Source of the DNA: T3Sed10-241 sp036796255
GTDB lineage: Bacteria; Bacteroidota; Bacteroidia; Flavobacteriales_D; Cryomorphaceae
DNA length: 24,683 bases
Reading direction: 5' to 3'
Assembly (NCBI GenBank): GCA_036796255.1
Contig: DAIRDH010000047.1
Coordinates: forward strand, 1 to 24,683
The notes below the pieces were generated by a model that saw only the letters and a program-made list of their open reading frames with translations, made no database searches and was not told the origin of the DNA. Of this stretch, positions 1-7,667 are shown piece after piece. Within the stretch, counting starts at the first letter, position 1. Each line of letters starts with the position of its first letter. The position numbers were made by a program, and so were the translations under genes.

Positions 1-1089
1 ATCACCGATGAGACTTCCATCTCCAAAGTAATGCCCGAAACCAACTCGCTGACCTACCGCGGCTATCCCGTGCAGGAGCTTTGTGAGCAGTGCAGCTTTG
101 AAGAGGTGGCCTACTTATTAACCCATGATGACCTGCCCAACGCCGATGAGCTCCAGGCATTTTCCGCAAAGGAAAAAGGCTACCGCGATCTCAGCGACGC
201 ACTGCTGGCCTCGGTCAAACATTTCCCGAAAGGGGCGCACCCCATGGACACCCTCCGCACGGGGGTGAGCTTCCTAGGCATGGAAGACCCACGTATCTGG
301 GACGACTCGCCGGCCACAAATATGGACAAATACATCAGCCTCCTGGCGCGCATTCCCGGCATCATTGCAGCGAGCTACCGCCATGAGAAAGGGCTGGACT
401 ACATCGCTCCCGACAAAAGCCTCGGCCTCAGCGAAAACTTCTTCCACATGTGCTTCGGCAAGGTACCCGCGCCCGAAGTGGTGAAGGCATTTGACGTGTC
501 GCTGATCCTCTATGCGGAGCACAGTTTCAATGCATCTACTTTCGCCACCCGCGTGATTACCAGCACCACGAGCGACATCTACAGCGCGGTGTGCGGTGGC
601 ATCGGCGCCCTCAAAGGCCCCCTCCACGGCGGCGCCAATGAGCAGGTGATGCACATGCTCAAAGAAGTGGGCGAGCCTGCCAACGCGAAGGAATGGATGC
701 TCGACGCACTTGCGCAAAAGAAAAAAGTGATGGGCTTTGGCCACCGCGTATACCGCAGCGGCGACTCACGCGTGCCTACCATGAAGAAGTACACCGAAAA
801 GATGGCAAAATTTACCGGCGAGGAAAAATGGCTGGAAATTGCCAACATCCTCGAGGAGACCATGGTAAGCGAGAAAAACATTTACCCCAACCTGGACTTT
901 CCGGCAGGGCCAGCTTACTACATGATGGGTTTTGAGATCGATATGTTTACGCCCATCTTCGTGATGAGCCGCATTACTGGTTGGAGCGCCCACATCATGG
1001 AGCAGCAGGCCGACAACCGACTTATTCGTCCGCTTAGCGCCTATGTAGGCAGTCCGCAGAGAGAAGTGAAGCGTTTGGAAAAAGCCTGA
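1..1089 (+). CDS. Citrate synthase / 2-methylcitrate synthase family, 5'-truncated by the window edge
   Basis: Condenses acetyl-CoA or propionyl-CoA with oxaloacetate in the cytoplasm (TCA or methylcitrate cycle). The reading frame is open from base 1, and the ten codons before the first ATG (ITDETSISKV) are typical of the family's N-terminal region, so the true start lies upstream of the window. The catalytic residues are visible: His in PLHGGAN, His in GFGHRVYRSGDSR (the citrate synthase signature) and Asp in LDFPAGP. The C-terminal part SRITGWSAHIMEQ is also typical. The short form, with GDSRVP after the signature His, resembles the dimeric type that includes 2-methylcitrate synthases. Substrate choice cannot be decided from sequence alone and no prpB/prpD neighbour is visible. 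A hairpin terminator follows at 1108-1133. The family assignment is very secure. Confidence 0.95.
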   Translation: MTDETSISKVMPETNSLTYRGYPVQELCEQCSFEEVAYLLTHDDLPNADELQAFSAKEKGYRDLSDALLASVKHFPKGAHPMDTLRTGVSFLGMEDPRIWDDSPATNMDKYISLLARIPGIIAASYRHEKGLDYIAPDKSLGLSENFFHMCFGKVPAPEVVKAFDVSLILYAEHSFNASTFATRVITSTTSDIYSAVCGGIGALKGPLHGGANEQVMHMLKEVGEPANAKEWMLDALAQKKKVMGFGHRVYRSGDSRVPTMKKYTEKMAKFTGEEKWLEIANILEETMVSEKNIYPNLDFPAGPAYYMMGFEIDMFTPIFVMSRITGWSAHIMEQQADNRLIRPLSAYVGSPQREVKRLEKA

Positions 1090-1107
1090 AATATCTTCAT
1101 TGAATAG

Positions 1108-1133
1108 AAAAAGCCTCGGAGACGGGGCTTTTT
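1108..1133 (+). terminator. Intrinsic terminator of the citrate synthase gene
   Basis: AAAAAGCCTC, a 6-nt loop, then GGGGCTTTTT: a 10-bp stem with one G-T wobble whose 3' arm ends in five T. It starts 19 nt after the citrate synthase stop codon. The A-run on the 5' side means it could also work on the opposite strand. Confidence 0.8.
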
Positions 1134-1139
1134 GCTTTG

Positions 1140-1546
1140 GTAAAGATTGCTCGAAACAATTTAAATATCGATGCCATATGAGCGAGAAGGAGCAAAGCAA
1201 AGTAGAATGAGGTGCACTGTGAAATGGGCCGCATGGCTAGTGCCTGCCTTATCCTGAGGGCCCAGCGGAGCGGATTAACGCTTGTCGCTTGCCGGCGCCG
1301 CATTGCAAATAGCGAAGGAGCGATCTCAGCGCAGCTAAATGCTGCGTAGCGTATGCCGGAAAAATGAGGGTTTTACGGTGTCCTGAGTATATCAAATTAT
1401 TCCTACTTTTAATCACACAATTTCAGTTTAAAAAGCCAAAGCGGACACCTGTAGGATGAGGTTTAACACGATCTTATGACCTGCATTTTGTCGGACAATA
1501 GTGAATTGATCTGTAAGCCATTACTCCAAATCCAACAACCCTTGTT
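1140..1546. other. Intergenic region without a recognisable gene
   Basis: About 400 bp between the citrate synthase terminator and the T9SS protein gene. The middle part (about 1230-1370) is visibly richer in G+C than the AT-rich 170 bp before the next gene. It contains a small hairpin, CGCAGC-TAAAT-GCTGCG, near 1337-1353; its AAATGCTGCG portion resembles the palindrome repeated at 15321 and 15784. Minus-strand open frames here show no family features. It may hold the promoter of the downstream gene, but I found no clean TAnnTTTG box. Confidence 0.5.
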
Positions 1547-3073
1547 ATGAAAACAAAAACTACCCTCTTATTTTACTTCATTTTATTTTCAGGCGTACTG
1601 AGTGCCCAACCCTTTTCCCCTTTTGCCGCAGGGACCACGAAAGACTTTGCGCCGCTCGACGATACCTGGGAGCGCAACTACTCCCTTCAAGTTGAATCGA
1701 TTGCCGAGGTCAATTTTATTGCAGTATACTTCTTGCATACGGTTAAGAATGATGAAGACTTTTCTGATTTCGAACCCGTAGAAGGCGACCCGGATGAATG
1801 TTGGGGTTGGGGCGGTTGTGTCGAGAATTCGGGCTCAGCAGGATTTGGGGTGAAGATTTACTCGCCCGATCCACACCAGTATCATTTTATTACCTTGGGT
1901 GGTGATAGCCTGCTTTTTGATCTGAGTGCTGATTCTTCCGTGTTTTTTGAGAACAGCACGGAGCTGTATGCTCTAATCTTTGAAAGCCAAAGCGAACAAA
2001 CTGTGTTTGGTGTTACAGATCAGGTCCAGTCGTACAGAATAGGTCATTACGACACGGAAGGCAATGCCATAACCTCTCCGCTGCATGGTTTTACGATCAG
2101 AATTGGCCAAAACCTGGGCTTAATCGATTTCTTTTTGATTGACGGTTTTCCACAAGTTGAGGAACCGCTGACTTTGATCGGTGATGCTCAGCTTGAGGAG
2201 AGCTTGAATGCTTTAACTGCTGAGATGATTTATGACTTTCAAGAGGGTGATGTAATTCAATATAGAACCACCAATTACCAATCAAGTCCTTTCAATCCTA
2301 TCGGCCCTTCAGTCGAAGTGAAATATTTAAAAACCATTTTTTTAAGTCGTAGCGAAGAAGCAGATAGTTTGCGCTACTCCGTATTGAATCAATCGTTCTT
2401 GGAAAATGGGGAAAGTATGCAAGAATGGACTGAAGAAGTGGCTTATTACCGCTATGATACTTTATCTGCACTGCCTTTTTATAGGACCAGAAGCGCTTCA
2501 GAGGCTTACAGCCAAAGTTTTAGTGAGAAGCTGATTAGTCAAGATTTCTGTGATGGTGTAGTAAGGGTTGGTTACGAAGGTGTCTCCGGTCCGTATCATT
2601 ATTGCGAAATGTACGGCACATGGTGCATGTTTGACACGAATGGCCCTCCAGAAATAACGCGATTCGAATACGTTTCGGGATTGGGCAGGTATTATTACAA
2701 TGAGTCAGTGCTCGGTGGCGAACAATGGAACTCTCATAGCAAGACAAAAGAAGTGATTTACTACTCCAAAGGAGATGTCTCTTGCGGGCAGGAGGCTATT
2801 TTGTCAGCCAGCACTGCGGAGAAGCCAGTCTCGAAATTGACGGTGTACCCCAATCCGAGCCAGGGTGTGGTCCAGCTTCGCATTTCGTCAGACCATCAGG
2901 TGCGGCCTTCTGCTGTTCAAATATTTGACATGTCGGGCCGCAGGGTCGCGTCTTATCCCTGGAAAGGTGAAAATGCATCATACGATGTTTCGGAATTGGC
3001 TTCGGGACTTTACCTGATGCAAGTAGTCGGTGCTGAGGGCGTGATAGGCATGGAGCGCTTGGTGGTACAGTGA
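1547..3073 (+). CDS. Secreted protein of unknown function with T9SS type A sorting domain
   Basis: A 508-aa protein exported by Sec and probably passed through the type IX secretion system to the cell surface or medium. Residues 1-20 form a signal peptide (basic start, hydrophobic core, cleavage after LSAQ). The last 75 or so residues are a Por-secretion C-terminal sorting domain: KLTVYPNPSQG, then VQIFDMSGRRV, then LASGLYLMQV, ending MERLVVQ. The middle 400 residues are rich in aromatic and acidic residues and contain several Cys, but match no domain I recognise. The gene is visibly more AT-rich than the citrate synthase before it, which fits the fast evolution or transfer common among T9SS cargo genes. 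It stands alone: the next gene is convergent. Start: the only ATG that precedes the signal peptide. Confidence 0.9.
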   Translation: MKTKTTLLFYFILFSGVLSAQPFSPFAAGTTKDFAPLDDTWERNYSLQVESIAEVNFIAVYFLHTVKNDEDFSDFEPVEGDPDECWGWGGCVENSGSAGFGVKIYSPDPHQYHFITLGGDSLLFDLSADSSVFFENSTELYALIFESQSEQTVFGVTDQVQSYRIGHYDTEGNAITSPLHGFTIRIGQNLGLIDFFLIDGFPQVEEPLTLIGDAQLEESLNALTAEMIYDFQEGDVIQYRTTNYQSSPFNPIGPSVEVKYLKTIFLSRSEEADSLRYSVLNQSFLENGESMQEWTEEVAYYRYDTLSALPFYRTRSASEAYSQSFSEKLISQDFCDGVVRVGYEGVSGPYHYCEMYGTWCMFDTNGPPEITRFEYVSGLGRYYYNESVLGGEQWNSHSKTKEVIYYSKGDVSCGQEAILSASTAEKPVSKLTVYPNPSQGVVQLRISSDHQVRPSAVQIFDMSGRRVASYPWKGENASYDVSELASGLYLMQVVGAEGVIGMERLVVQ

Positions 3074-3154
3074 GGTGAAAGCCGAAAATATGCACTGAGT
3101 AACCATTCAAAATTGAAGGACAACAGCGTCGTCAAAAGCAGGCTGTAGGCCAAT

Positions 3155-3973
3155 TTAAACCGTCAAAAACGAATACTGGCTCTTTACCCCGCCGGTCGGG
3201 GTGGCATTGACGATGAGCACAGGTATTTGTGGTGTATTGGTGATCATGTCTTGCGAAAACGTGTCGAACTGTGGCAGGATGCTTTCCGAAAAGTGGGCCA
3301 CTGCGAAGAGGTCGGCACGCTGCTCAATGCCGTAGGTGATCACCTGATTGGCGAGGCTTTTTTTGCCCTGTAGGCTGCTCACAATGTGCTTCACGCCTTC
3401 CTTGCTGAGCACGCGGCGCAAATAGCTCACATTGTTTTTTAATTTGCCGGCGAGCCATTCATCTGCTTCTTCCTTGTGCACCAAGTGTATCTCGGCTTCG
3501 AAGCGCTTGGCGAGCCTTGCGGCAAAATTGACGATTTGTGCGCTCTCCTTGGTAAGGTCCACAGGCATCACAATGCGCTGAATGGAGTCAGAGGGCCCTT
3601 TGGCCTGTGTGACTACGAAGGGGGTGTTGCCGCTGGTGATCACGCGTATGGCTTTTGATCCCATCACTTTTTGGAGCCCTTTGGCACCGTGGGTACCCAT
3701 CACAAGCAATTGAAATCCGCCTTCAGTGGCTTCGCTGATGATGTCCTTGAAGATGTCGCCTACACGCACCTGTGTGACAAGGCCTTCGCGCTCATTTGCC
3801 GAAAGGCTGTCGAGGAGCCTGACAAAATTGGCTTCAGCTTCGCTTGTTTTACCCTCATTTGCAACGATGTGCAGGAGTTGAATATCACTGTGCAGGTGTT
3901 TGCCTAGCGCAAATGCGTGGTCAAGCGCTGTTCGGGTGATAGGAGTGAAGTCGTAAGGAACCAGAATTTTCAT
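3155..3973 (-). CDS. Universal stress protein, two tandem UspA domains
   Basis: A 272-aa cytoplasmic protein with two UspA folds in tandem. Domain 1 (about 1-130) opens with MKILVPYDFTPITRTALDHA and carries the nucleotide-binding loop VMGTHGAKGLQKVMGS. That loop follows the G-x2-G-x9-G-S/T pattern but has only eight residues in the spacer. Domain 2 (about 131-265) begins RIVMPVDLTKESAQIVNFAA and lacks an obvious glycine loop, so probably only the first domain binds ATP. This layout is common in Bacteroidota. Such proteins help survival under starvation, oxidative or respiratory stress. The gene lies downstream of the 56-aa membrane protein on the same strand but 140 bp away, so it is probably transcribed separately. 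Confidence 0.92.
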   Translation of the reverse strand: MKILVPYDFTPITRTALDHAFALGKHLHSDIQLLHIVANEGKTSEAEANFVRLLDSLSANEREGLVTQVRVGDIFKDIISEATEGGFQLLVMGTHGAKGLQKVMGSKAIRVITSGNTPFVVTQAKGPSDSIQRIVMPVDLTKESAQIVNFAARLAKRFEAEIHLVHKEEADEWLAGKLKNNVSYLRRVLSKEGVKHIVSSLQGKKSLANQVITYGIEQRADLFAVAHFSESILPQFDTFSQDMITNTPQIPVLIVNATPTGGVKSQYSFLTV

Positions 3974-4113
3974 AATCTATATTGGTTAGGCCTTAAACTT
4001 TTGTCGGGACAAACAAAGCGCAAGATAACACCCAAAATGCGGAGAATGGAATTTTCAGCCATAATTTTGATCAGGACTTCAGTCTGAGAGCATAGAAAAC
4101 CACGCGGTTCGGT

Positions 4114-4284
4114 TCAATCCCGGGGTCTGACCCTCTTCACTGAATACTGCCCCAGAAAGTAAAATGCCAGAAGCACAGGCAACATGTACGTCGAGATGGT
4201 TTCGAGCAGGTCGAATTCACTCAGCATCACAAGAATTATCGCCGAGATTATAATGACAACAATATCGAAAATGGGCAGCTTCAT
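4114..4284 (-). CDS. Small membrane protein, 56 aa, two predicted helices
   Basis: An ATG at 4284 opens a frame of 56 codons ending in TGA at 4116-4114. The product starts MKLPIFDIVVIIISAIILVM, a strongly hydrophobic helix. A short polar linker (LSEFDLLETISTY) follows, then a second hydrophobic stretch (MLPVLLAFYFLGQY) and a basic tail (VKRVRPRD). The positive-inside tail, clean hydropathy and lack of internal stops make it a credible small inner-membrane protein. It sits 99 bp downstream of the MutS-like gene on the same strand. Function unknown. The larger overlapping minus-strand frame at 4217-4435 has no such character and overlaps the MutS-like gene end. Confidence 0.6.
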   Translation of the reverse strand: MKLPIFDIVVIIISAIILVMLSEFDLLETISTYMLPVLLAFYFLGQYSVKRVRPRD

Positions 4285-4383
4285 TTGGATAAATTTTAGT
4301 TGAAGTTAAAAAAAGCCAGGATTCTGTGCTTGGTCCTGATGAAGTTGAGCGCACATCATAACCATTCAAGTTTCCTTTGGCAA

Positions 4384-6162
4384 TCACACCAACCCCATCT
4401 CTTTCAGTAGGAAGCTGGCATTCATGTTTTGACATACACCCTTGCGTAGTTTGTAATCGAATATGAGTTGACCGGCTTCAAATTCCACTTCAAAACTCAG
4501 GTTTTCAATCTGTCCGGGATACTGTGCAGCCATCTCACATAGGCTGAGGTCGTGGGTAGCGATGAGCCCTTTTGCCGGAAGGCCTGTCAGTTTTTGCATA
4601 AAGAGACGCGAACCCTCGGCCTTGTCCACGCTGTTGGTGCCTTTGAGGATCTCATCGAGGATGATGAAGTGGGGCCTGCCGCTTTCCAGTGCATCCACAA
4701 TCTCACGCAGCCGCTTCAACTCGCTGAAGAAGTAGGAAGCCTGATCGCCCAGAGAGTCGGTGGTGAGCATGGAGGTGTAGAGCTGCATTGGCGACATGCG
4801 CATATTGCTGGCGGTGACGGGCATACCGCGCATTGCCATCACGGCAAGCACACCCACAGTGCGCAGGTAGGTGCTCTTTCCGGCCATATTGGCTCCGGTG
4901 ATGATGGCAAATTGCTTGCTGCCGGCAAGGTCTATGGCATTGGCCACAGCCTCAGTGCCCAGAAGGGGGTGGGTAGCGCTTTCGCAAAAAATGCCAGGCT
5001 CGTCTGTCCAGGTCACATCGGTGGCTTCAGGGTGCGAAAAGCGGTACAGGGCCATGCTTTGGTAGGCCTCCGCTTCGCGCACCAATTGCAGCCATAGGGG
5101 CATGCGCGCTCCGTAGCGTTCCTGCCAGTCGGCCAGTCGGTATACGCATTGAAAGTCCCAAAAAAGTAGGAGGTTGAGCACGATGCCCACGATCACATTG
5201 TTGCGGCTGTCGATGGCGCCGCTGATGCTTTGGAGTGATTTCAGTGCTTTTTCACTTTCGGCCAGGGCAGCATTGTCGAGCCTGGTTTGAAAAGGGCTTC
5301 CGCCAAAATTGCGTTTGCGCAGCATAGCCAACATGGCATCGTAAGCCCGCACCCGCGAGGCCAGTGTGGTCCAAAGCATAAAAGTGGACTGGTTGCGCTT
5401 GAGAAAGGCCGCAGTGAAGGCTCCGGAAATAATGAGTGAAATGAGAAAGGCATTCCAACCCATAATATCGAATGCGTAGGCAAGGGTAATTCCAATCATG
5501 GCCAGTGGAGCCAGCCTCGTTAGAAATATTCTCACTGCATAATTACGCTCGGTTGTGATGCCTTGCGTCCAGAGTACATCTTCGGCCTGGGCTGCCTCGC
5601 GGTCGGCGAAGGCGGTGCGGGCATGGGCGAGGTAGCGAAAGCTCCAATCGGGATCCCTCGAAAAGTCGATGATGGTGTCGCGCTCCTGAATGATGGCCTC
5701 GGTGTCGAGCAGATTTTCGCCCAGCCACTGCGCCAACAGTGCTTCGGCTTCAGGGCTTTGGCTGCGGTTGAGGTACTGAAAGAGGCTGTGACGGCCGAAT
5801 ATGTTGAGGTCGGAACTGAAAGGGTGGGAGGGAGCTATGTACTTGCTGCCATCCTGCCGCTTGCGCCATTTGCCTTGAGCAATGTCGATCTCCTCGCTGC
5901 ACAACCCGTAATAAGCCTGCTCATGGCGCGACCTGTCTCGCGCCAACACATGACGCTTGATGAGGTAGAGAAACAGCACGATGCCAGTAACCATCAAAAA
6001 ACCGCTCAGCAAGGGTGTCCACCAGGTGGCATAAAGCGCTGACGCAAATGATAAAAACACCAGCACCCGCAGAATGACAATGCGCCGCACAATGGATTTC
6101 AAGCTTTGCAAGCGTATGGCGGAGGCCTCTTGCAGCGCCTCAAGCTGTTTCAATATTCCCAT
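4384..6162 (-). CDS. Membrane-anchored MutS-like ATPase
   Basis: A 592-aa protein with a MutS-type ABC ATPase at its C-terminus: Walker A TGANMAGKST (about 422-431), the MutS-like SYFFSELKRL segment (about 476), Walker B FIILDEILKGTNS (about 499-511) and THD (about 536-538). Unlike DNA repair MutS, the N-terminal mismatch-recognition domain is absent. Instead there are hydrophobic segments near 28-69 (two helices), 215-255 (two helices) and perhaps 323-345, so it is probably bound to the inner membrane. Members are often labelled DNA mismatch repair protein MutS; that role is doubtful here. Start: the in-frame TTG at 6180 falls inside the promoter -7 box, so the ATG at 6162 (MGILKQLEALQ) is chosen. 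Divergent from the MarR gene, with an 81-bp shared promoter region. Confidence 0.85.
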   Translation of the reverse strand: MGILKQLEALQEASAIRLQSLKSIVRRIVILRVLVFLSFASALYATWWTPLLSGFLMVTGIVLFLYLIKRHVLARDRSRHEQAYYGLCSEEIDIAQGKWRKRQDGSKYIAPSHPFSSDLNIFGRHSLFQYLNRSQSPEAEALLAQWLGENLLDTEAIIQERDTIIDFSRDPDWSFRYLAHARTAFADREAAQAEDVLWTQGITTERNYAVRIFLTRLAPLAMIGITLAYAFDIMGWNAFLISLIISGAFTAAFLKRNQSTFMLWTTLASRVRAYDAMLAMLRKRNFGGSPFQTRLDNAALAESEKALKSLQSISGAIDSRNNVIVGIVLNLLLFWDFQCVYRLADWQERYGARMPLWLQLVREAEAYQSMALYRFSHPEATDVTWTDEPGIFCESATHPLLGTEAVANAIDLAGSKQFAIITGANMAGKSTYLRTVGVLAVMAMRGMPVTASNMRMSPMQLYTSMLTTDSLGDQASYFFSELKRLREIVDALESGRPHFIILDEILKGTNSVDKAEGSRLFMQKLTGLPAKGLIATHDLSLCEMAAQYPGQIENLSFEVEFEAGQLIFDYKLRKGVCQNMNASFLLKEMGLV

Positions 6163-6167
6163 GGTTG

Positions 6168-6175
6168 CAAAGGTA
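6168..6175 (-). promoter_or_regulatory. -7 promoter box TACCTTTG of the MutS-like gene
   Basis: A perfect match to the Bacteroidota -7 consensus TAnnTTTG on the minus strand. It ends 5 nt before the ATG at 6162, which places the expected transcription start at or next to the start codon. No clear -33 TTTG is visible at the usual distance. Confidence 0.6.
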
Positions 6176-6208
6176 GCCAAGCATTAAAACATATTGTCAT
6201 AAAATGGG

Positions 6209-6239
6209 TTGCTGTAGCTAATGTATCAACATATATTTG
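6209..6239 (+). promoter_or_regulatory. Promoter of the MarR gene (-33 TTG, -7 TATATTTG)
   Basis: TTG at 6209-6211, a 20-nt spacer, then TATATTTG at 6232-6239, a full match to TAnnTTTG. The box ends 4 nt before the ATG at 6244, so the mRNA is probably leaderless or nearly so. The segment TGTATCAACATATA over the box is a weak dyad and could be an autoregulatory site; that is inference. Confidence 0.65.
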
Positions 6240-6243
6240 TGCC

Positions 6244-6699
6244 ATGGAAATCGAAAAAGCAATTCAGCAAAAGAAGTTTAAAGACCCTTACGAAAGGGCC
6301 ATGGTAAACCTGCTGTATACCAGCAGCTGGCTCTCATACCGGCAAACGGCTGTATTTAAGAAATACGGTCTCTCCATGCAGCAGTACAACATACTGCGCA
6401 TCTTGAGGGGCCAACATCCTGAGCCTATTACGGTCAATATGTTGATAGATCGCATGATCGACAAGAGTTCCAACGCATCGCGCATTGTAGAGAAGCTTCG
6501 GTCCAAGGGTTTGCTCGAGCGCCAAACCTGCCCCGACGACCGCCGCCGTGTGGATGTTGTCATTACCAATGAAGGTCTCAACATTTTGGCAAAAGCCACA
6601 GAAGCCCTGGCCGAATTGCACCGCTCCATGCGCAGCATCAACGAAGCGGAAGCCGAAACCCTCAATGAGCTCCTGAACAAGTTGCGCGCTGCACCTTAA
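6244..6699 (+). CDS. MarR family transcriptional regulator
   Basis: A 151-aa winged-helix repressor of the MarR family, usually dimeric and released from DNA by small phenolic or oxidative ligands. Visible features: dimerisation helix (LLYTSSWLSYRQTAVFKKYG), recognition region (ITVNMLIDRMIDKSSNASRIVEKLRSKGLL) and the wing motif CPDDRRRVDVVITNEG (MarR DxRxxxVxLT pattern), then C-terminal dimerisation helices. The frame stays open upstream to 6106, but that part lies inside the divergent MutS-like gene, and the promoter box at 6232-6239 fixes the ATG at 6244. In Bacteroidota such regulators often act on YceI or nitroreductase genes. Both occur in this window (19040 and 9375), but a link is only a suggestion. 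Confidence 0.92.
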   Translation: MEIEKAIQQKKFKDPYERAMVNLLYTSSWLSYRQTAVFKKYGLSMQQYNILRILRGQHPEPITVNMLIDRMIDKSSNASRIVEKLRSKGLLERQTCPDDRRRVDVVITNEGLNILAKATEALAELHRSMRSINEAEAETLNELLNKLRAAP

Positions 6700-6737
6700 T
6701 CGATATGTGCTTTCCCGGAGCTTTCATGCGGAATGAT

Positions 6738-6837
6738 NNNNNNNNNNNNNNNNNNNNNNNNNNNNNNNNNNNNNNNNNNNNNNNNNNNNNNNNNNNNNNN
6801 NNNNNNNNNNNNNNNNNNNNNNNNNNNNNNNNNNNNN
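6738..6837. other. Scaffold gap of 100 N
   Basis: Exactly 100 undetermined bases between the MarR gene and the 3' end of the beta-barrel gene. The flanks show no shared sequence, unlike the gap at 12651, so the true distance is unknown and a gene or repeat may be missing here. Confidence 0.97.
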
Positions 6838-6863
6838 GGGAAAACTAGAATATCATTAAGTCT

Positions 6864-7667
6864 TTACCGCGTTTTCCAATCGGGAATTACGCGGTTTACT
6901 TTTGGCTTAGGTTCTGGTTCTCTCAGGTTGAAGAAGTAGCGAAAGTCGATGGAGAAGTAGGTTCCATCCAGCACATCGCGCTGCCTTCCGGCAGGCACAA
7001 ACTGCCCAGGCGAGTCTTCGGCAGGACGGAAGTAATTGACTTCGGTGCGCATAATCTCACCCGGTATTTGATGCCAGGTGGCGCCGAGGTAAAAGTAGCC
7101 GTCTTCTTTCGTGCGCCATTCAAAGCCTACATTGCCCAGCACCCCGAGGCGCATCCATGCAGGCTTGAATCCCTTTACATTGAAATTTCGCTGGGCAGAA
7201 ATTACATCGCTTGCAAAGAAGTTAAATGCCACGCCCAGCGATACATTCATAAAGAGCTGATCAGCCAGCTGTATGTAAACCAGGCCCTTGATCGGAATTT
7301 CGTAAGAGATCACCCTGAATTGGGTTTCGGCGCTGAAGGGCTGCTGCAGATCGTCGATGCGAAAATCATAACGGCGGCGCGTATAGTAAAGGCCTGACTC
7401 CAGGTTCCACAAGCGAGATAGTCTCATGCGCACCACCCCTCCAAAGCCAAAGCCATCGCGCAGCTCATAAACGGCCCTAAAGTTCTGGTCAGGATCGACC
7501 ATACTCACCGAGTCGAGGTTGAATATGGAAAAGTTTTGAAGGGAGCGCAGCTCAAGGCCAGCGGTAATGGCAAAGCGGTCTTCAGGCGCTATACGCTGAG
7601 CCAGCAGTGTGTGGCTGCATAAATTCAATAATGTGAAGCATGTAAAGAGTTGAATTATTCTATTCAT
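6864..7667 (-). CDS. Outer-membrane beta-barrel protein
   Basis: 267 aa with a signal peptide (1-23, cleavage after LLAQ). The body consists of alternating hydrophobic/polar strands with many aromatic girdle residues (for example LESGLYYTRRRYDF, GYFYLGATWHQIP, YFSIDFRYFFNL), typical of an 8- to 10-stranded outer-membrane barrel of the OMP_b-brl type. The chain runs on past the last strand as a short charged tail (REPEPKPKVNRVIPDWKTR). Its ATG overlaps the TGA of the M23/LysM peptidase gene (TGATG, 1-nt overlap at 7667), so the two are translationally coupled and probably act together in the envelope. Specific role unknown. Confidence 0.8.
   Translation of the reverse strand: MNRIIQLFTCFTLLNLCSHTLLAQRIAPEDRFAITAGLELRSLQNFSIFNLDSVSMVDPDQNFRAVYELRDGFGFGGVVRMRLSRLWNLESGLYYTRRRYDFRIDDLQQPFSAETQFRVISYEIPIKGLVYIQLADQLFMNVSLGVAFNFFASDVISAQRNFNVKGFKPAWMRLGVLGNVGFEWRTKEDGYFYLGATWHQIPGEIMRTEVNYFRPAEDSPGQFVPAGRQRDVLDGTYFSIDFRYFFNLREPEPKPKVNRVIPDWKTR

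Noticed and set aside
274..744. 156-codon open frame antisense to citrate synthase
   Set aside because: Shadow of a conserved enzyme; no family features.
4217..4435. 72-codon minus-strand frame overlapping the end of the MutS-like gene
   Set aside because: Overlaps the coding end of the MutS-like gene in another frame and has no recognisable features; the 56-aa frame at 4114-4284 is far more protein-like.
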